Source of the DNA: Jannaschia pohangensis
Lineage (GTDB): Bacteria; Pseudomonadota; Alphaproteobacteria; Rhodobacterales; Rhodobacteraceae
DNA length: 64,000 bases
Assembly (NCBI RefSeq): GCF_900113875.1
Contig: NZ_FORA01000001.1
Coordinates: 496,001-560,000, forward strand
Direction of reading: 5' to 3'
Shown here: positions 1-7,970 of the stretch, piece after piece
Layout: every line of letters starts with the position of its first letter
How positions within the stretch are numbered: the stretch's first letter is position 1
Notes under the pieces: generated by a model
Seen by the model: only the letters and a program-made list of their open reading frames with translations
The model's database searches: none
What the model was told of the DNA's origin: nothing
Program-made: the position numbers and the translations under genes

Positions 1-391
1 ATTCGCGGTCGGGGTGCCAGCCGGTCGCGTCGATCGCCGCAAGGATCGTGGCGATGGCGAGGAACATGCAGATGTGCGCCCAATAGATCTGCCACACCCG
101 AAACCCGACTCGCGCGGTGCCGAAACCCCAACCCGCCCGATCGAACGTGCGCCCGAAGGCGATGGCCGAGGCCATGCCCGAACAGAACACGAAGATTTCC
201 GTCGCGTCCGAAAACCCCCATCGGGCCGGAATCCAGAGCGTCCAGGCATTTCCCGGCGTATGCGCCACCAGGATTATGAACATCGCCATCCCCCGGAAGA
301 AATCCAGCCGGGGGTCGCGGACCGTGGCCGCCGCGGCGGTCGAAGGGATGGCCGCGGGGGAAAATGCGGTATGGGGCGAAGTCACACTCAT
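1..391 (-). CDS. OpgC-like membrane acyltransferase, N-terminal part
   Basis: The window edge cuts this gene; the first 130 codons are present, reading from an ATG at 391. After a 25-residue Ala/Thr/Ser-rich leader comes the motif RLDFFRGMAMF, which opens a hydrophobic segment ending in HTPGN. It is followed by an SDATEIFVFCSG stretch and then a WQIYWAHI motif leading into another membrane helix. This layout is typical of the OpgC family of inner-membrane proteins, related to acyltransferase-3 enzymes, which modify osmoregulated periplasmic glucans (succinylation in Rhodobacter). That substrate is known for the family and not shown here. The gene runs leftward with its own start, 33 bases from the end of the TPR gene. 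The family call is good; the exact reaction is inferred. Confidence 0.75.
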   Translation of the reverse strand, partial: MSVTSPHTAFSPAAIPSTAAAATVRDPRLDFFRGMAMFIILVAHTPGNAWTLWIPARWGFSDATEIFVFCSGMASAIAFGRTFDRAGWGFGTARVGFRVWQIYWAHICMFLAIATILAAIDATGWHPDRE

Positions 392-424
392 CTATGCGCA
401 ATCTTTGGGTTCAGTGCGCGCAAA

Positions 425-1789
425 TTATGCAGTCGCGCCCTGTGGGCAAGCGGATTTTGCTGCACGTGCAATCAATGCGCGCCGCGCCGCCGCATAACCG
501 TCTTCGTGGCCGCCGCGCCGCCGCGTCCGGTCGGCCAGCAGGATCTCCGCTTCGCTCAACCGCCCGGCCCTGAGGCCCGCATCGATGGTCAGCCGTTCGA
601 ACACATCGCGTTGCGCATGACTTCCGCCCGCATCCTGCATGTGCGGGCGCGCTTTCGAGAGCGCGGCGAAGGCCAGGCCGTAATCGCCGTCGCCGAATGC
701 CTCGAGGCCCCGGGCCGCGTTCAAGCCGGGAATCGCCATTCGCGCATCAACCTCGTTTGCACCGCGCTCGGCATCGCGGGCCAGCCGGGCCATCATGCGG
801 GCGGTCGCATCCTCACGATGCTCCCGGGTCAGCGCCAGAAGGTAGTGCAGATCGGCGAAAATCAGGCAGCCATCCTCGGTCCGGTTTTCGGCAAGATCGG
901 CGAGTTCTTCCCAACGGTGGCCGACATCGACGCCTTCCAGTTCCAACCGGCTGAGCAGGGAGGTGGCATTGGAGATATCGCGGTAATCGTCGGTCTTCTC
1001 GGCCCGGATATGCCCGTCATAAAGGTCAAGGGCGTCCTCCATCCGTCCGATATCCAGCATCATCAAGGCCTTGTGCCACCAGACGTGGAAGCGGAAGTTG
1101 TTGCAATGGGCCCAGGCCCCTTCCCGCCCCTCGAGCCATTGCAGCCCGCCTTTGGCGTCGCCGGTCATGTCGTGCACATGCGCCACCGCATGCAGACCCC
1201 AGGCATCGTCGGACGCGAGCGTCAGCGCGGCCCGCCCGGTCAGCGCGGCGCGGGCATAGTCGCCTGTCTCCTCCAGCGCGAAGGCATGGCAGCCAAGCAG
1301 GTAGCCGCGCCCGGCATGATCGTCGCCGTAGTGCGGCAGCACCGCTTCGATGGACTGGCGCATTCCCTTGCCGTCACCGATGACGAAGCGCAGCGCATGG
1401 CTCAGCTTCATGGCAAGCGTATCGCCAGGGGCCACGGCCAGGATTGCCTCAAGCTCGGCGATGGCCGACGTGATCTGACTGGCCAGGAACAGGCGCAGCG
1501 CGGCCAACAGACGCCGTTCACGCGGATTGGCCGTATCCCGCAGGGTTTCGGCCCGGGCCAGCGCCGCCTCGGCGTCGGCCATCAATTCGCGACGCCCCAG
1601 AAGGCCATAGAACAGCCCCTTGACCGCATAGGCGGCCCCGAAGTCCGGCGCCAACTCGAGCAATTTGCCAAGATGAACAGGTGTCGCGGCCCCATGGGCC
1701 AGGAATGCGCGGACCATGGCGTTCCACGCATCCACAGCCGCCCCATCGGTCAGAGATACAGGCTGGTCGAAAAGATCATGGCGGGACAT
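425..1789 (-). CDS. TTC38-like tetratricopeptide repeat protein
   Basis: A 454-residue soluble protein with no signal peptide or membrane segment. It is built from helical repeats rich in Ala and Leu that look like degenerate TPRs. The central signature HCNNFRFHVWWH, with a GLHAVAHVHDM motif before it, is what I recognise from the TTC38 family (tetratricopeptide repeat protein 38), found in many alphaproteobacteria and in eukaryotes. The molecular function of the family is not established; a scaffold or binding role is only a guess from the fold. The start ATG at 1789 has a GGAG-type ribosome site just upstream. It stands alone, with 179 bases to the next gene on its upstream side. Confidence 0.75.
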   Translation of the reverse strand: MSRHDLFDQPVSLTDGAAVDAWNAMVRAFLAHGAATPVHLGKLLELAPDFGAAYAVKGLFYGLLGRRELMADAEAALARAETLRDTANPRERRLLAALRLFLASQITSAIAELEAILAVAPGDTLAMKLSHALRFVIGDGKGMRQSIEAVLPHYGDDHAGRGYLLGCHAFALEETGDYARAALTGRAALTLASDDAWGLHAVAHVHDMTGDAKGGLQWLEGREGAWAHCNNFRFHVWWHKALMMLDIGRMEDALDLYDGHIRAEKTDDYRDISNATSLLSRLELEGVDVGHRWEELADLAENRTEDGCLIFADLHYLLALTREHREDATARMMARLARDAERGANEVDARMAIPGLNAARGLEAFGDGDYGLAFAALSKARPHMQDAGGSHAQRDVFERLTIDAGLRAGRLSEAEILLADRTRRRGGHEDGYAAARRALIARAAKSACPQGATA

Positions 1790-1968
1790 GGCGGCTCCGG
1801 AAGGCGAAGGAAAAGACGGATGAGTCTGACGACACTTATTCGCCAGCCCGCATTCATCCTATAGAAGAAGCCGCCGCATAACGGACACGTGAGCCAACGT
1901 CATCACCTTTGAGCGAAAATCGGGCATCCCAGACCCGCCATGCGCAAGCTTCCGCCGGTTTCAACGAC

Positions 1969-3153
1969 TTACGTGAGGTCGAATGGGTCGTCGCGGTCCA
2001 GAAGCGGCGTGTTGGCCCCGAACCGCGGCGGCGGGTGGCGATAGGTGACGGGTGTCGCGCTCAGCTTCAGGGGGTTCCCGATCAACGGCAGCACCGTGTC
2101 GCCCGCCCGCATGTCCAGCGTCATGCCCCGGGCCCTGGCCTGATCGGTCGCGAAGACCTCGGGCAATGTCTGCACCGGGCCGACGGGCACCCGGGCAGCC
2201 TCCAGCCCCTCGATCATCTGCGCGCTGCTCCGCGCGGCGATGGCAGGCACCAGGTGGTCGGCCAGCGCATCGCGGTGGATCAGGCGCGCCGGATTGGTGG
2301 CAAAGCGTGGATCAAGTGGCAGTTCGGAAAGATGAAGAACGTCGCAGAACCGTTTGAACTGGCTATCATTTCCAACTGCGACGATCACATGGCCATCGGC
2401 AGTCGCATAGACATCATAGGGCACGATGTTCGGGTGACCGTTGCCGCGCCGTTTCGGGGCCTCGCCACTCAGCCGCGTATTCACGCCCTCGTTGATGAGC
2501 CAGGCGATCTGGCTGTCGACAAGGGCGACATCGACCTGCTGACCCTGACCCGTCGCCTCGGCGTGGCGCAGCGCGGCCAAGATGCCGACGCAGGCATACA
2601 TCCCGCACATCACATCCGCGACGCCCACGCCGACCTTCATCGGCTGGCCCTCCGGCTCTCCGGTCAGGGACATGATGCCGCCATAGCCCTGTGCCATCAG
2701 GTCATAGCCGGGCTTGGACGCATTCGGTCCCGTCTGACCATAGCCTGAGATGGAGGCATAGACGAGGCGCGGGTTGACGGCCGAAAGGCTCGCATAATCC
2801 AGCCCGTATTTGGCCAGCCCGCCGGGTTTGAAATTCTCGAGCAGGATATCGGCCAGGCCCGCCAGCCGCCGGACCTGGGCCTGACCTTCGGGGGTGGCGA
2901 TGTCGATGGCCAGGGACAGCTTGTTGCGGTTGGCGGACATAAAGTACCCTGATAAATCCGTGTCTTCCGCGCCGTTCTTCACGTAAGGCGGACCCCATTG
3001 GCGGGTATCGTCCCCCTGCGTCGCCGGGTTCTCGACCTTGAGGACGGTCGCCCCCAGGTCGCCCAACAATTGCGTGCAGGTCGGTCCCGCCAGGATGCGG
3101 CTCAGGTCCAGGACCTTTACGCCCGCCAGTGGGCCGTCAGATGCGTCCGTCAT
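1969..3153 (-). CDS. CaiB/BaiF family (class III) CoA-transferase
   Basis: A 394-residue family III CoA-transferase, which moves CoA between carboxylic acids through acyl-enzyme intermediates. The N-terminus PLAGVKVLDLSRILAGP and the following QLLGDLGATVLKVE are the hallmark of the family. NRNKLSLAIDI and ENFKPG follow, and the Asp of the PGYDLMAQGYGG segment matches the usual catalytic aspartate region. Length is normal (about 390-430). Its ATG lies inside the 3' end of the upstream ThDP-enzyme gene with a 17-base overlap, so the two are probably translationally coupled. Formyl-CoA:oxalate transferase belongs to this family, but nothing here fixes the substrate. Confidence 0.88.
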   Translation of the reverse strand: MTDASDGPLAGVKVLDLSRILAGPTCTQLLGDLGATVLKVENPATQGDDTRQWGPPYVKNGAEDTDLSGYFMSANRNKLSLAIDIATPEGQAQVRRLAGLADILLENFKPGGLAKYGLDYASLSAVNPRLVYASISGYGQTGPNASKPGYDLMAQGYGGIMSLTGEPEGQPMKVGVGVADVMCGMYACVGILAALRHAEATGQGQQVDVALVDSQIAWLINEGVNTRLSGEAPKRRGNGHPNIVPYDVYATADGHVIVAVGNDSQFKRFCDVLHLSELPLDPRFATNPARLIHRDALADHLVPAIAARSSAQMIEGLEAARVPVGPVQTLPEVFATDQARARGMTLDMRAGDTVLPLIGNPLKLSATPVTYRHPPPRFGANTPLLDRDDPFDLT

Positions 3154-4744
3154 AGGCTTTCCTGTCGATTTCGCAGGCGATCAGGGTGAAGGTCCCGGCC
3201 CCGAGCGCCTCCTGCATCGCCGCGCGCAATCCGTCGCGGTCGCGCACCTGCACGCCATTGCCGCCAAAGGCGCGCGCCACGGCGGCGTGATCCGTCGCAC
3301 CGAAATCGACGCCCGCATTCTTCATCTGCCGTTGCCGCTGCTTCAGCTCGATCAAGGCCAGCGACCGATCGACGAAAACCACAAAGACGACCGGCAGGCC
3401 GAGAGCGGCGGCGGAGGCCAACTCTCCCGCGACCATCAGGAACCCCGCGTCCCCCATGAACCCCACCACGGCGCGCTCGGGCGCCGCCCGCTTGGCCCCG
3501 ATGGCCAGCGGCAGGGCGCAGCCCATGGTGCAAAGCCCCGACGATTGCAGCAAGCTGCGCGGCAGATCGCACTCCCACTGCTGCGACAGCAGGATGCGAT
3601 GCGCACCCGAATCCGCCGTCGCGATCGTGCCCGGGGGGCAAACCTCGCGGCAGACCTCCACGATGGCGCCCGGCCCCCAGTCATTGGCGGCGAAGGCGGC
3701 CCGCAGGGCGGCCCGCGTCGCGGACAGGTCCCAGACCTCGCGCGGCGAGACCCCGGCGCGGATCGCGTCGAGCGTCGCACCGACGGGGGCGATCACCTCC
3801 AGCGTGGCGCCGTGCATGCCGTGCAGATTGGTGTCATGGGCGATGTCGATCACGTTCTGCGTGGCCGAATCCCAGACATTGCGCCAGCCGGGCCGCATCT
3901 CGATCGGGTCATAGCCCGCCAGCAGGATCAGGTCGGCCTGTCGGAACAGCGGCAAGAGATGGGTGTCCGCCAAGGGCGACAGACCCGCGCCGCCAAGCGC
4001 CAGCGGATGCCCCTCGTCCAGCAGACCCTTGCCCTTGTAAGTCGTCACCAGCGGCACACCACGGGTTTCGCAGAACGCCCGGATCGCCTCCCCGGCCCCG
4101 TCGCGCACCGCATCGAGGCCCGCCAGCATGATCGGCCGTTCCGCCTTAGACAGCCAGCCCTGTGCCCGGCGCAACGCATCCGCCCCGATGGCCCCGGCGC
4201 TTGCATCGGCCCGGTGGACCATCTCGTCGGACACCTTCGCGTCGGCCACGGAGATCGGCACGTCAATGTGAACCGGCCCGCAACGCCCCCCGGCCCCGCC
4301 GGTGGCGATCCGCACCGCCTTGTCGGCCTGCACGGCAGCGGCACCGGTCGTCAGGGTGAAGGTCGCCTTGGTGATCGGGGCAAATACGGCACGATGATCC
4401 AGAACCTGATGGTTGTAGGTCTCTGCCTCGTCCGGGTCGACGCAGCCGGTCAGGACGATCATCGGCACCCGGTCCTGTTCGGCATTGGCCACGACATTGA
4501 CGCCGTTCATCGCCCCCGGCCCCACCGTGGCGACCAGAATGGCGGGCGCGCCGTCTACGTGATGCGCGCCCTCGGCCATGAAGCCGGCCGCGTTTTCATG
4601 GTGGCAGAGGATGAATTCGATCCCCGCCGCTTCGAGGGCATCGACAAGGGTCAGCACCTCGCCCCCGGGCATCCCGAAGGCACGGCGGCAACCGGCAAGA
4701 TAAAGGCGACGGGCAAGGGCGTCGGCGGCGCGAATATGGCTCAT
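3137..4744 (-). CDS. Acetolactate synthase-like thiamine diphosphate enzyme
   Basis: A 535-residue ThDP-dependent enzyme of the acetolactate synthase/benzoylformate decarboxylase superfamily. The N-terminal pyrimidine-binding domain carries CHHENAAGFMAEGA with the conserved activating glutamate. The C-terminal diphosphate domain has GDAGFLMVAGELASA followed by VDRSLALIELKQ, so the usual GDG...NN motif reads GDA...VD and the second metal-ligand position is Asp. That variation occurs in ALS-like paralogues. There is no adjacent small regulatory subunit (ilvH), which argues against the biosynthetic ilvB role. The 17-base overlap with a CaiB-type CoA-transferase suggests a catabolic pair, formally like oxalyl-CoA decarboxylase plus formyl-CoA transferase. 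The sequence reads more like an ALS paralogue, so the substrate stays open. Confidence 0.8.
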   Translation of the reverse strand: MSHIRAADALARRLYLAGCRRAFGMPGGEVLTLVDALEAAGIEFILCHHENAAGFMAEGAHHVDGAPAILVATVGPGAMNGVNVVANAEQDRVPMIVLTGCVDPDEAETYNHQVLDHRAVFAPITKATFTLTTGAAAVQADKAVRIATGGAGGRCGPVHIDVPISVADAKVSDEMVHRADASAGAIGADALRRAQGWLSKAERPIMLAGLDAVRDGAGEAIRAFCETRGVPLVTTYKGKGLLDEGHPLALGGAGLSPLADTHLLPLFRQADLILLAGYDPIEMRPGWRNVWDSATQNVIDIAHDTNLHGMHGATLEVIAPVGATLDAIRAGVSPREVWDLSATRAALRAAFAANDWGPGAIVEVCREVCPPGTIATADSGAHRILLSQQWECDLPRSLLQSSGLCTMGCALPLAIGAKRAAPERAVVGFMGDAGFLMVAGELASAAALGLPVVFVVFVDRSLALIELKQRQRQMKNAGVDFGATDHAAVARAFGGNGVQVRDRDGLRAAMQEALGAGTFTLIACEIDRKAYDGRI

Positions 4745-4806
4745 GCGGCGGGGTCTAGCATTGGTTTCGGGCCGCGCAAAGGCACGGCGTCAGATCGGCC
4801 AAGAGC

Positions 4807-5283
4807 CTAGCTTCCCGTCGCGGTCGCGGCCACGGTGGCGAAGGCCGCGTCGAGTTCGGCGGCAATCGCCGCCAGGTCCGGCGCCTCGGTCATATAGGGG
4901 GCCAGGACGGCCGAGGGCAGCTTGTAGCTGAGCGTGGCGGTGCCATCGGCGTTCTCGGTCACATAGACGCGGATCGGCGCTTCGATCATCGCCGCCGTGC
5001 TCTGCCGCAGGACCCGCACCGCGAAATCGTTGTTGTAAAGCCCGATGACCCGGTTCCCCGGAATGTCGATCCCGCGTTGCGCGGCGGCATCCGTCGGCCC
5101 GGCCATGGTCACCACGGCAAGCCCCCCGGCCTTGGCGGCGCCGCGCGTCCCCTCGACCAGTTGATCGAAGGTCTGGGCAGTGGGGATCACGGTCCAACCG
5201 TCGCGCGGGGCCATGTCGGCAACGTCCTGCGCCATGGCAGGCAGGGCCAGGGTGAGGGCAAGGGCGGCGGCGCGCAGCAGCAT
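4807..5283 (-). CDS. DUF302 domain exported protein
   Basis: A 158-residue protein with an 18-residue Sec signal peptide (hydrophobic run ending in AMAQD). The mature part has the DUF302 layout: a TFDQLVEGTRGAAKAGGLAVV segment, an IGLYNN motif in the middle, and the APIRVYVTENADG and LSYKLPS strands. DUF302 proteins are small periplasmic or cytosolic domains of unknown biochemical function, often single genes. It sits alone between the ThDP-enzyme gene and tRNA-Ser, with a GAAAGGA ribosome site before the ATG. Confidence 0.8.
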   Translation of the reverse strand: MLLRAAALALTLALPAMAQDVADMAPRDGWTVIPTAQTFDQLVEGTRGAAKAGGLAVVTMAGPTDAAAQRGIDIPGNRVIGLYNNDFAVRVLRQSTAAMIEAPIRVYVTENADGTATLSYKLPSAVLAPYMTEAPDLAAIAAELDAAFATVAATATGS

Positions 5284-5410
5284 GGGACGTGTCCTTTCGA
5301 TGACAGGCCCCAGCCAAAGCAGGGGGCATCGGGGGTGGCAAGGGTGCGGCGGTCACATCTTCGACACTGACCCCTTGCACCCGTGGGCCCGCTTGACTAG
5401 ACCCGCCGGC

Positions 5411-5500
5411 GGACAGGTGGCCGAGTGGTCGAAGGCGCGCGCCTGGAAAGTGCGTAGGCGGGTGACCGTCTCGAGGGTTCGAATCCCTTCCTGTCCGCCA
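5411..5500 (+). tRNA. tRNA-Ser (GGA anticodon)
   Basis: A 90-base class II tRNA with encoded CCA. The acceptor strands GGACAGG and CCTGTCC pair fully, with G as the discriminator base before CCA. The D-arm contains GGCCGAGTGGTCGAAGGC. The anticodon loop CTGGAAA is closed by CGCGC/GTGCG and gives anticodon GGA for UCC/UCU. A long variable arm precedes the T-arm GAGGGTTCGAATCCCTT. The long variable arm and anticodon together identify serine. It lies alone on the plus strand between two minus-strand genes. Confidence 0.97.
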
Positions 5501-5627
5501 CCCCTTCCCCCTGATGCGTCGATTTTCCTTTGGATCTGCTCACGGTCTTCCAAGGCTTTGCGACTCGCGTTTCGCCGCAACATGACAAGCGCGGGTGCGG
5601 TGCGTTCGAGAACGCACCCTACGCCCT

Positions 5628-5810
5628 TCACCTTGCGGCCAGAAGGGCGGCGCGAAGGGTTTCGGGGTCGCCGATATGGTTGGCGAGGATCAGGATCAGG
5701 CGCGCATTGAAGGCGGCGCTTTCGGCATCGCTCAGGCCTGCATGGGCGCGCAGCAGGTCGTCATAGAACCCATCGGGGTCGGGCAGGTTCGGGGCAAGGG
5801 TCAGGGGCAT
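5628..5810 (-). CDS. DUF2783 small protein
   Basis: A 60-residue acidic protein starting at the ATG at 5810, four bases after the stop of the FAD monooxygenase gene, as the last gene of the hmg operon. It reads LPDPDGFYDDLLRAHAGLS then an Ala/Leu helix with NARLILILANHIGD, matching the DUF2783 family. These small proteins of unknown function sit beside FAD-dependent aromatic oxidoreductases in Rhodobacteraceae and Burkholderiales (from memory). An accessory role for the oxygenase is inferred from position only. A longer in-frame start at 5891 would overlap the oxygenase gene by 77 bases, so I prefer the short form. Confidence 0.72.
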   Translation of the reverse strand: MPLTLAPNLPDPDGFYDDLLRAHAGLSDAESAAFNARLILILANHIGDPETLRAALLAAR

Positions 5811-5814
5811 CGGA

Positions 5815-7437
5815 TCACGCCTTTCCAAGGGCTCGGGACAGGGCCGCGGCCACGGCACCCGGATCGAAATCGGGCCAACGGGCCACGACATGCTGATCGG
5901 GCCGGATCAGGTAGAGCGCCGTTTCGGCATCGCCCAGATACCGATGGGCCAGCGCACAACTGACCCGCGGCAGATGGAGGATGCGCGGGGTGATGCCATG
6001 GGCCGACACCGGTTTCGGCGCGGGGCCGCCAAGCGCCAGCAGGACGAAATCGCCGCCCAGATGATCGAGCAGGAACCCGTCTTCGACCGGTCCGTCGGGA
6101 CAGGCGGCACCCGGGCGGCTGAGGGCGGGGCCGCCCGTCGCGTCTGGGCCGAAGCCCGGCAACCCGTCATAGGTGCAGGGCACCGAAAGGCGGCCCGAAT
6201 TGACCAGCGGGCGGGCGAAGGGATGCTTGCCCGCAAGGTCCAGAACGGCGTCGCGGAACAGACGGCTGGCGCCTGTCTTGGGCGTCATGAAGTCGGTCGC
6301 GCGGCTGGAGTTCAGGATGTTTTCATCCGCCGCAACTTCCCGTTCGGTCGCATAGCCATCGAGGAGGCCGTCATCGGCAAGGCCGCGACGTACGAGGTCG
6401 AGTTTCCAGCCCAGATTGTCGGCGTCCTGCACCCCCGAGTTCGCGCCACGCGCCCCGAAGGGCGACACCTGATGCGCGCTGTCGCCGGCAAAGAGGACGG
6501 GGCCGTGGCGAAACCGCTCCATCCGGCGGCACTGGAACGTATAGATCGAGGTCCAGACGAGGTCATAGTCGGGGACCTGGCCCGTCTGGCTGGAGAGCAT
6601 GGCGTCAACCCGGGCGCGGATGCGCGCTTCGTCGAGTTCAGCGTCGCGGTCGATGTCCCACCCCAATTGGAAATCGATGCGCCAGATATCGTCGGGCTGC
6701 TTGTGCAGAAGGGCGGATTGGCCGCTGTCCTTGAAGGGCGGTGCGAACCAGAACCAGCGTTCGGTCGGAAATTCCGCCTTCATGCGGACGTCGGCGATCA
6801 GGAAGTTGTCCTCGAACACCCGCCCGGCAAAGCCCAGACCCATCATGTCGCGCAAAGGCGAGCGGGCGCCGTCGCAGGCGATGAGATAGCGCGCCGCGAC
6901 CTCGTAAGGACCATCGGGCGTGTCCACGGTCAGGGTCGCCCCGTCGTCGTCGGTCACCAGCCCGGTGACGCGATTGCCACCCCGGATCTCGATAGGCGCG
7001 CCGTCGGCCTGTGCACGCTCGATAGCCTCGTGAAGGAACCGTTCGAAATGAGGTTGTTGCAGGTTGATGAAGGCGGGGTGGCGATGGCCTTCGCTCGGCA
7101 GCAAATCGAAGGAGAAAAGCTCGCCCTCGGCATGAAATACCCGCCCGACGTTCCAGACGACGCCCTTGTCGACCATGGCGGCCCCGGCCCCCAGACGGTG
7201 CGCGATGTCGAGCGTGCGTTTGGCGAAACAGATGGCCTTGCTGCCCTGCCCCGGCCCCTCGTGATCGTCGAGAAGGAGGACCGGCGTCCCGCGCTGGCCA
7301 AGGTCCAGCGCGAGGGTCAGGCCGACAGGCCCGCCGCCCACGATGACGACGGGATGGCGGCGCGCGGCGGCCCCCTGATCGGCGACTCTGCGATAGGGAT
7401 AGAGGCGGAAGGCCGTCTGATATCGCGCCGCTACCAT
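5815..7437 (-). CDS. FAD-dependent aromatic monooxygenase (group A)
   Basis: A 540-residue flavoprotein hydroxylase. The Rossmann motif is VVIVGGGPVGLTLALDLGQRG near residue 30. The middle motif YLIACDGARSPLR holds the conserved DG that contacts NADPH and FAD. The second FAD motif GPVLFAGDSAHQVSPFGARG is near residue 305. This trio defines the MhpA/PHBH class that hydroxylates phenolic rings. The C-terminal domain is thioredoxin-like in length. It starts 2 bases after the DinB-family gene and ends 4 bases before DUF2783, so it belongs to the hmgA operon. It may feed homogentisate or a related hydroquinone into the ring-cleavage steps encoded upstream, which is inference; the substrate is unknown. 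Confidence 0.85.
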   Translation of the reverse strand: MVAARYQTAFRLYPYRRVADQGAAARRHPVVIVGGGPVGLTLALDLGQRGTPVLLLDDHEGPGQGSKAICFAKRTLDIAHRLGAGAAMVDKGVVWNVGRVFHAEGELFSFDLLPSEGHRHPAFINLQQPHFERFLHEAIERAQADGAPIEIRGGNRVTGLVTDDDGATLTVDTPDGPYEVAARYLIACDGARSPLRDMMGLGFAGRVFEDNFLIADVRMKAEFPTERWFWFAPPFKDSGQSALLHKQPDDIWRIDFQLGWDIDRDAELDEARIRARVDAMLSSQTGQVPDYDLVWTSIYTFQCRRMERFRHGPVLFAGDSAHQVSPFGARGANSGVQDADNLGWKLDLVRRGLADDGLLDGYATEREVAADENILNSSRATDFMTPKTGASRLFRDAVLDLAGKHPFARPLVNSGRLSVPCTYDGLPGFGPDATGGPALSRPGAACPDGPVEDGFLLDHLGGDFVLLALGGPAPKPVSAHGITPRILHLPRVSCALAHRYLGDAETALYLIRPDQHVVARWPDFDPGAVAAALSRALGKA

Positions 7438-7439
7438 GC

Positions 7440-7970
7440 TCAGCCGTCGCCCCGGATGGCCCGGACCGAAGCGATGCGCCCCTGGGTCATGTAGAATTCG
7501 TCCAGCTGAGGCGGGGCGATGCCCGCATGGTGCAGCTGCACATGGGCCTGACCCCGGTGGTGGATCTGATGCTGGAACAGATGGGGCAGGATTTCGCCCA
7601 CCTGTTCGCGCACCGGCCCGTCGCGGCGGGCGATCTGGCGCGTCTGATCCAGTGTCTCTTCGGTCAGGGTATCGCAGAAGGCGACGAGCGCCGCGTCCGC
7701 CTCCGCCTGCCGGTCGGCCAGTGCCCCGGGGTCAAGGATGTCGGGCGCATCGAAGACGGCCCTGCCCCGCCCGCCTTCGGTCAGCACGTCGAGGTAGAAG
7801 AGGTCGACGACATGGATGTGGTTCAGGGTCTGGGACAGCGACGGAAAGAACCCGGGTCGCGGCGCGGCAAAGGCCCCGTCCGGCAGTGCGGACAGGGCCG
7901 CAAGGAAAGTCGCATTGGCCCAGGCGTTGTTGCGCGCGGCGAGGCGCACTTGGGCAAGCGCCCGGCTCAT
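7440..7970 (-). CDS. DinB/YfiT-fold putative metalloprotein
   Basis: A 176-residue four-helix-bundle protein of the DinB superfamily. The probable metal-binding histidines are visible in TLNHIHVVDLFYLD near residue 50 and HLFQHQIHHRGQ near residue 135. The ATG at 7970 overlaps the MBL-gene stop as ATGA, so I reject the in-frame start six codons upstream. DinB-fold proteins include the mycothiol-dependent maleylpyruvate isomerase. Here the gene sits inside a homogentisate operon that has the dioxygenase and the hydrolase but no glutathione S-transferase-type maleylacetoacetate isomerase. I therefore infer that it could supply the missing cis-trans isomerase step, with no direct proof. Confidence 0.82.
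   Translation of the reverse strand: MSRALAQVRLAARNNAWANATFLAALSALPDGAFAAPRPGFFPSLSQTLNHIHVVDLFYLDVLTEGGRGRAVFDAPDILDPGALADRQAEADAALVAFCDTLTEETLDQTRQIARRDGPVREQVGEILPHLFQHQIHHRGQAHVQLHHAGIAPPQLDEFYMTQGRIASVRAIRGDG

Noticed and set aside
3137-4744. Biosynthetic ilvB
   Set aside because: No ilvH beside it, an altered ThDP metal motif, and coupling to a CoA-transferase point elsewhere.
5411-5500. tRNA-Ser as an integration site for the neighbouring genes
   Set aside because: No repeat of the tRNA 3' end is apparent nearby and the flanking genes look like ordinary chromosomal genes.
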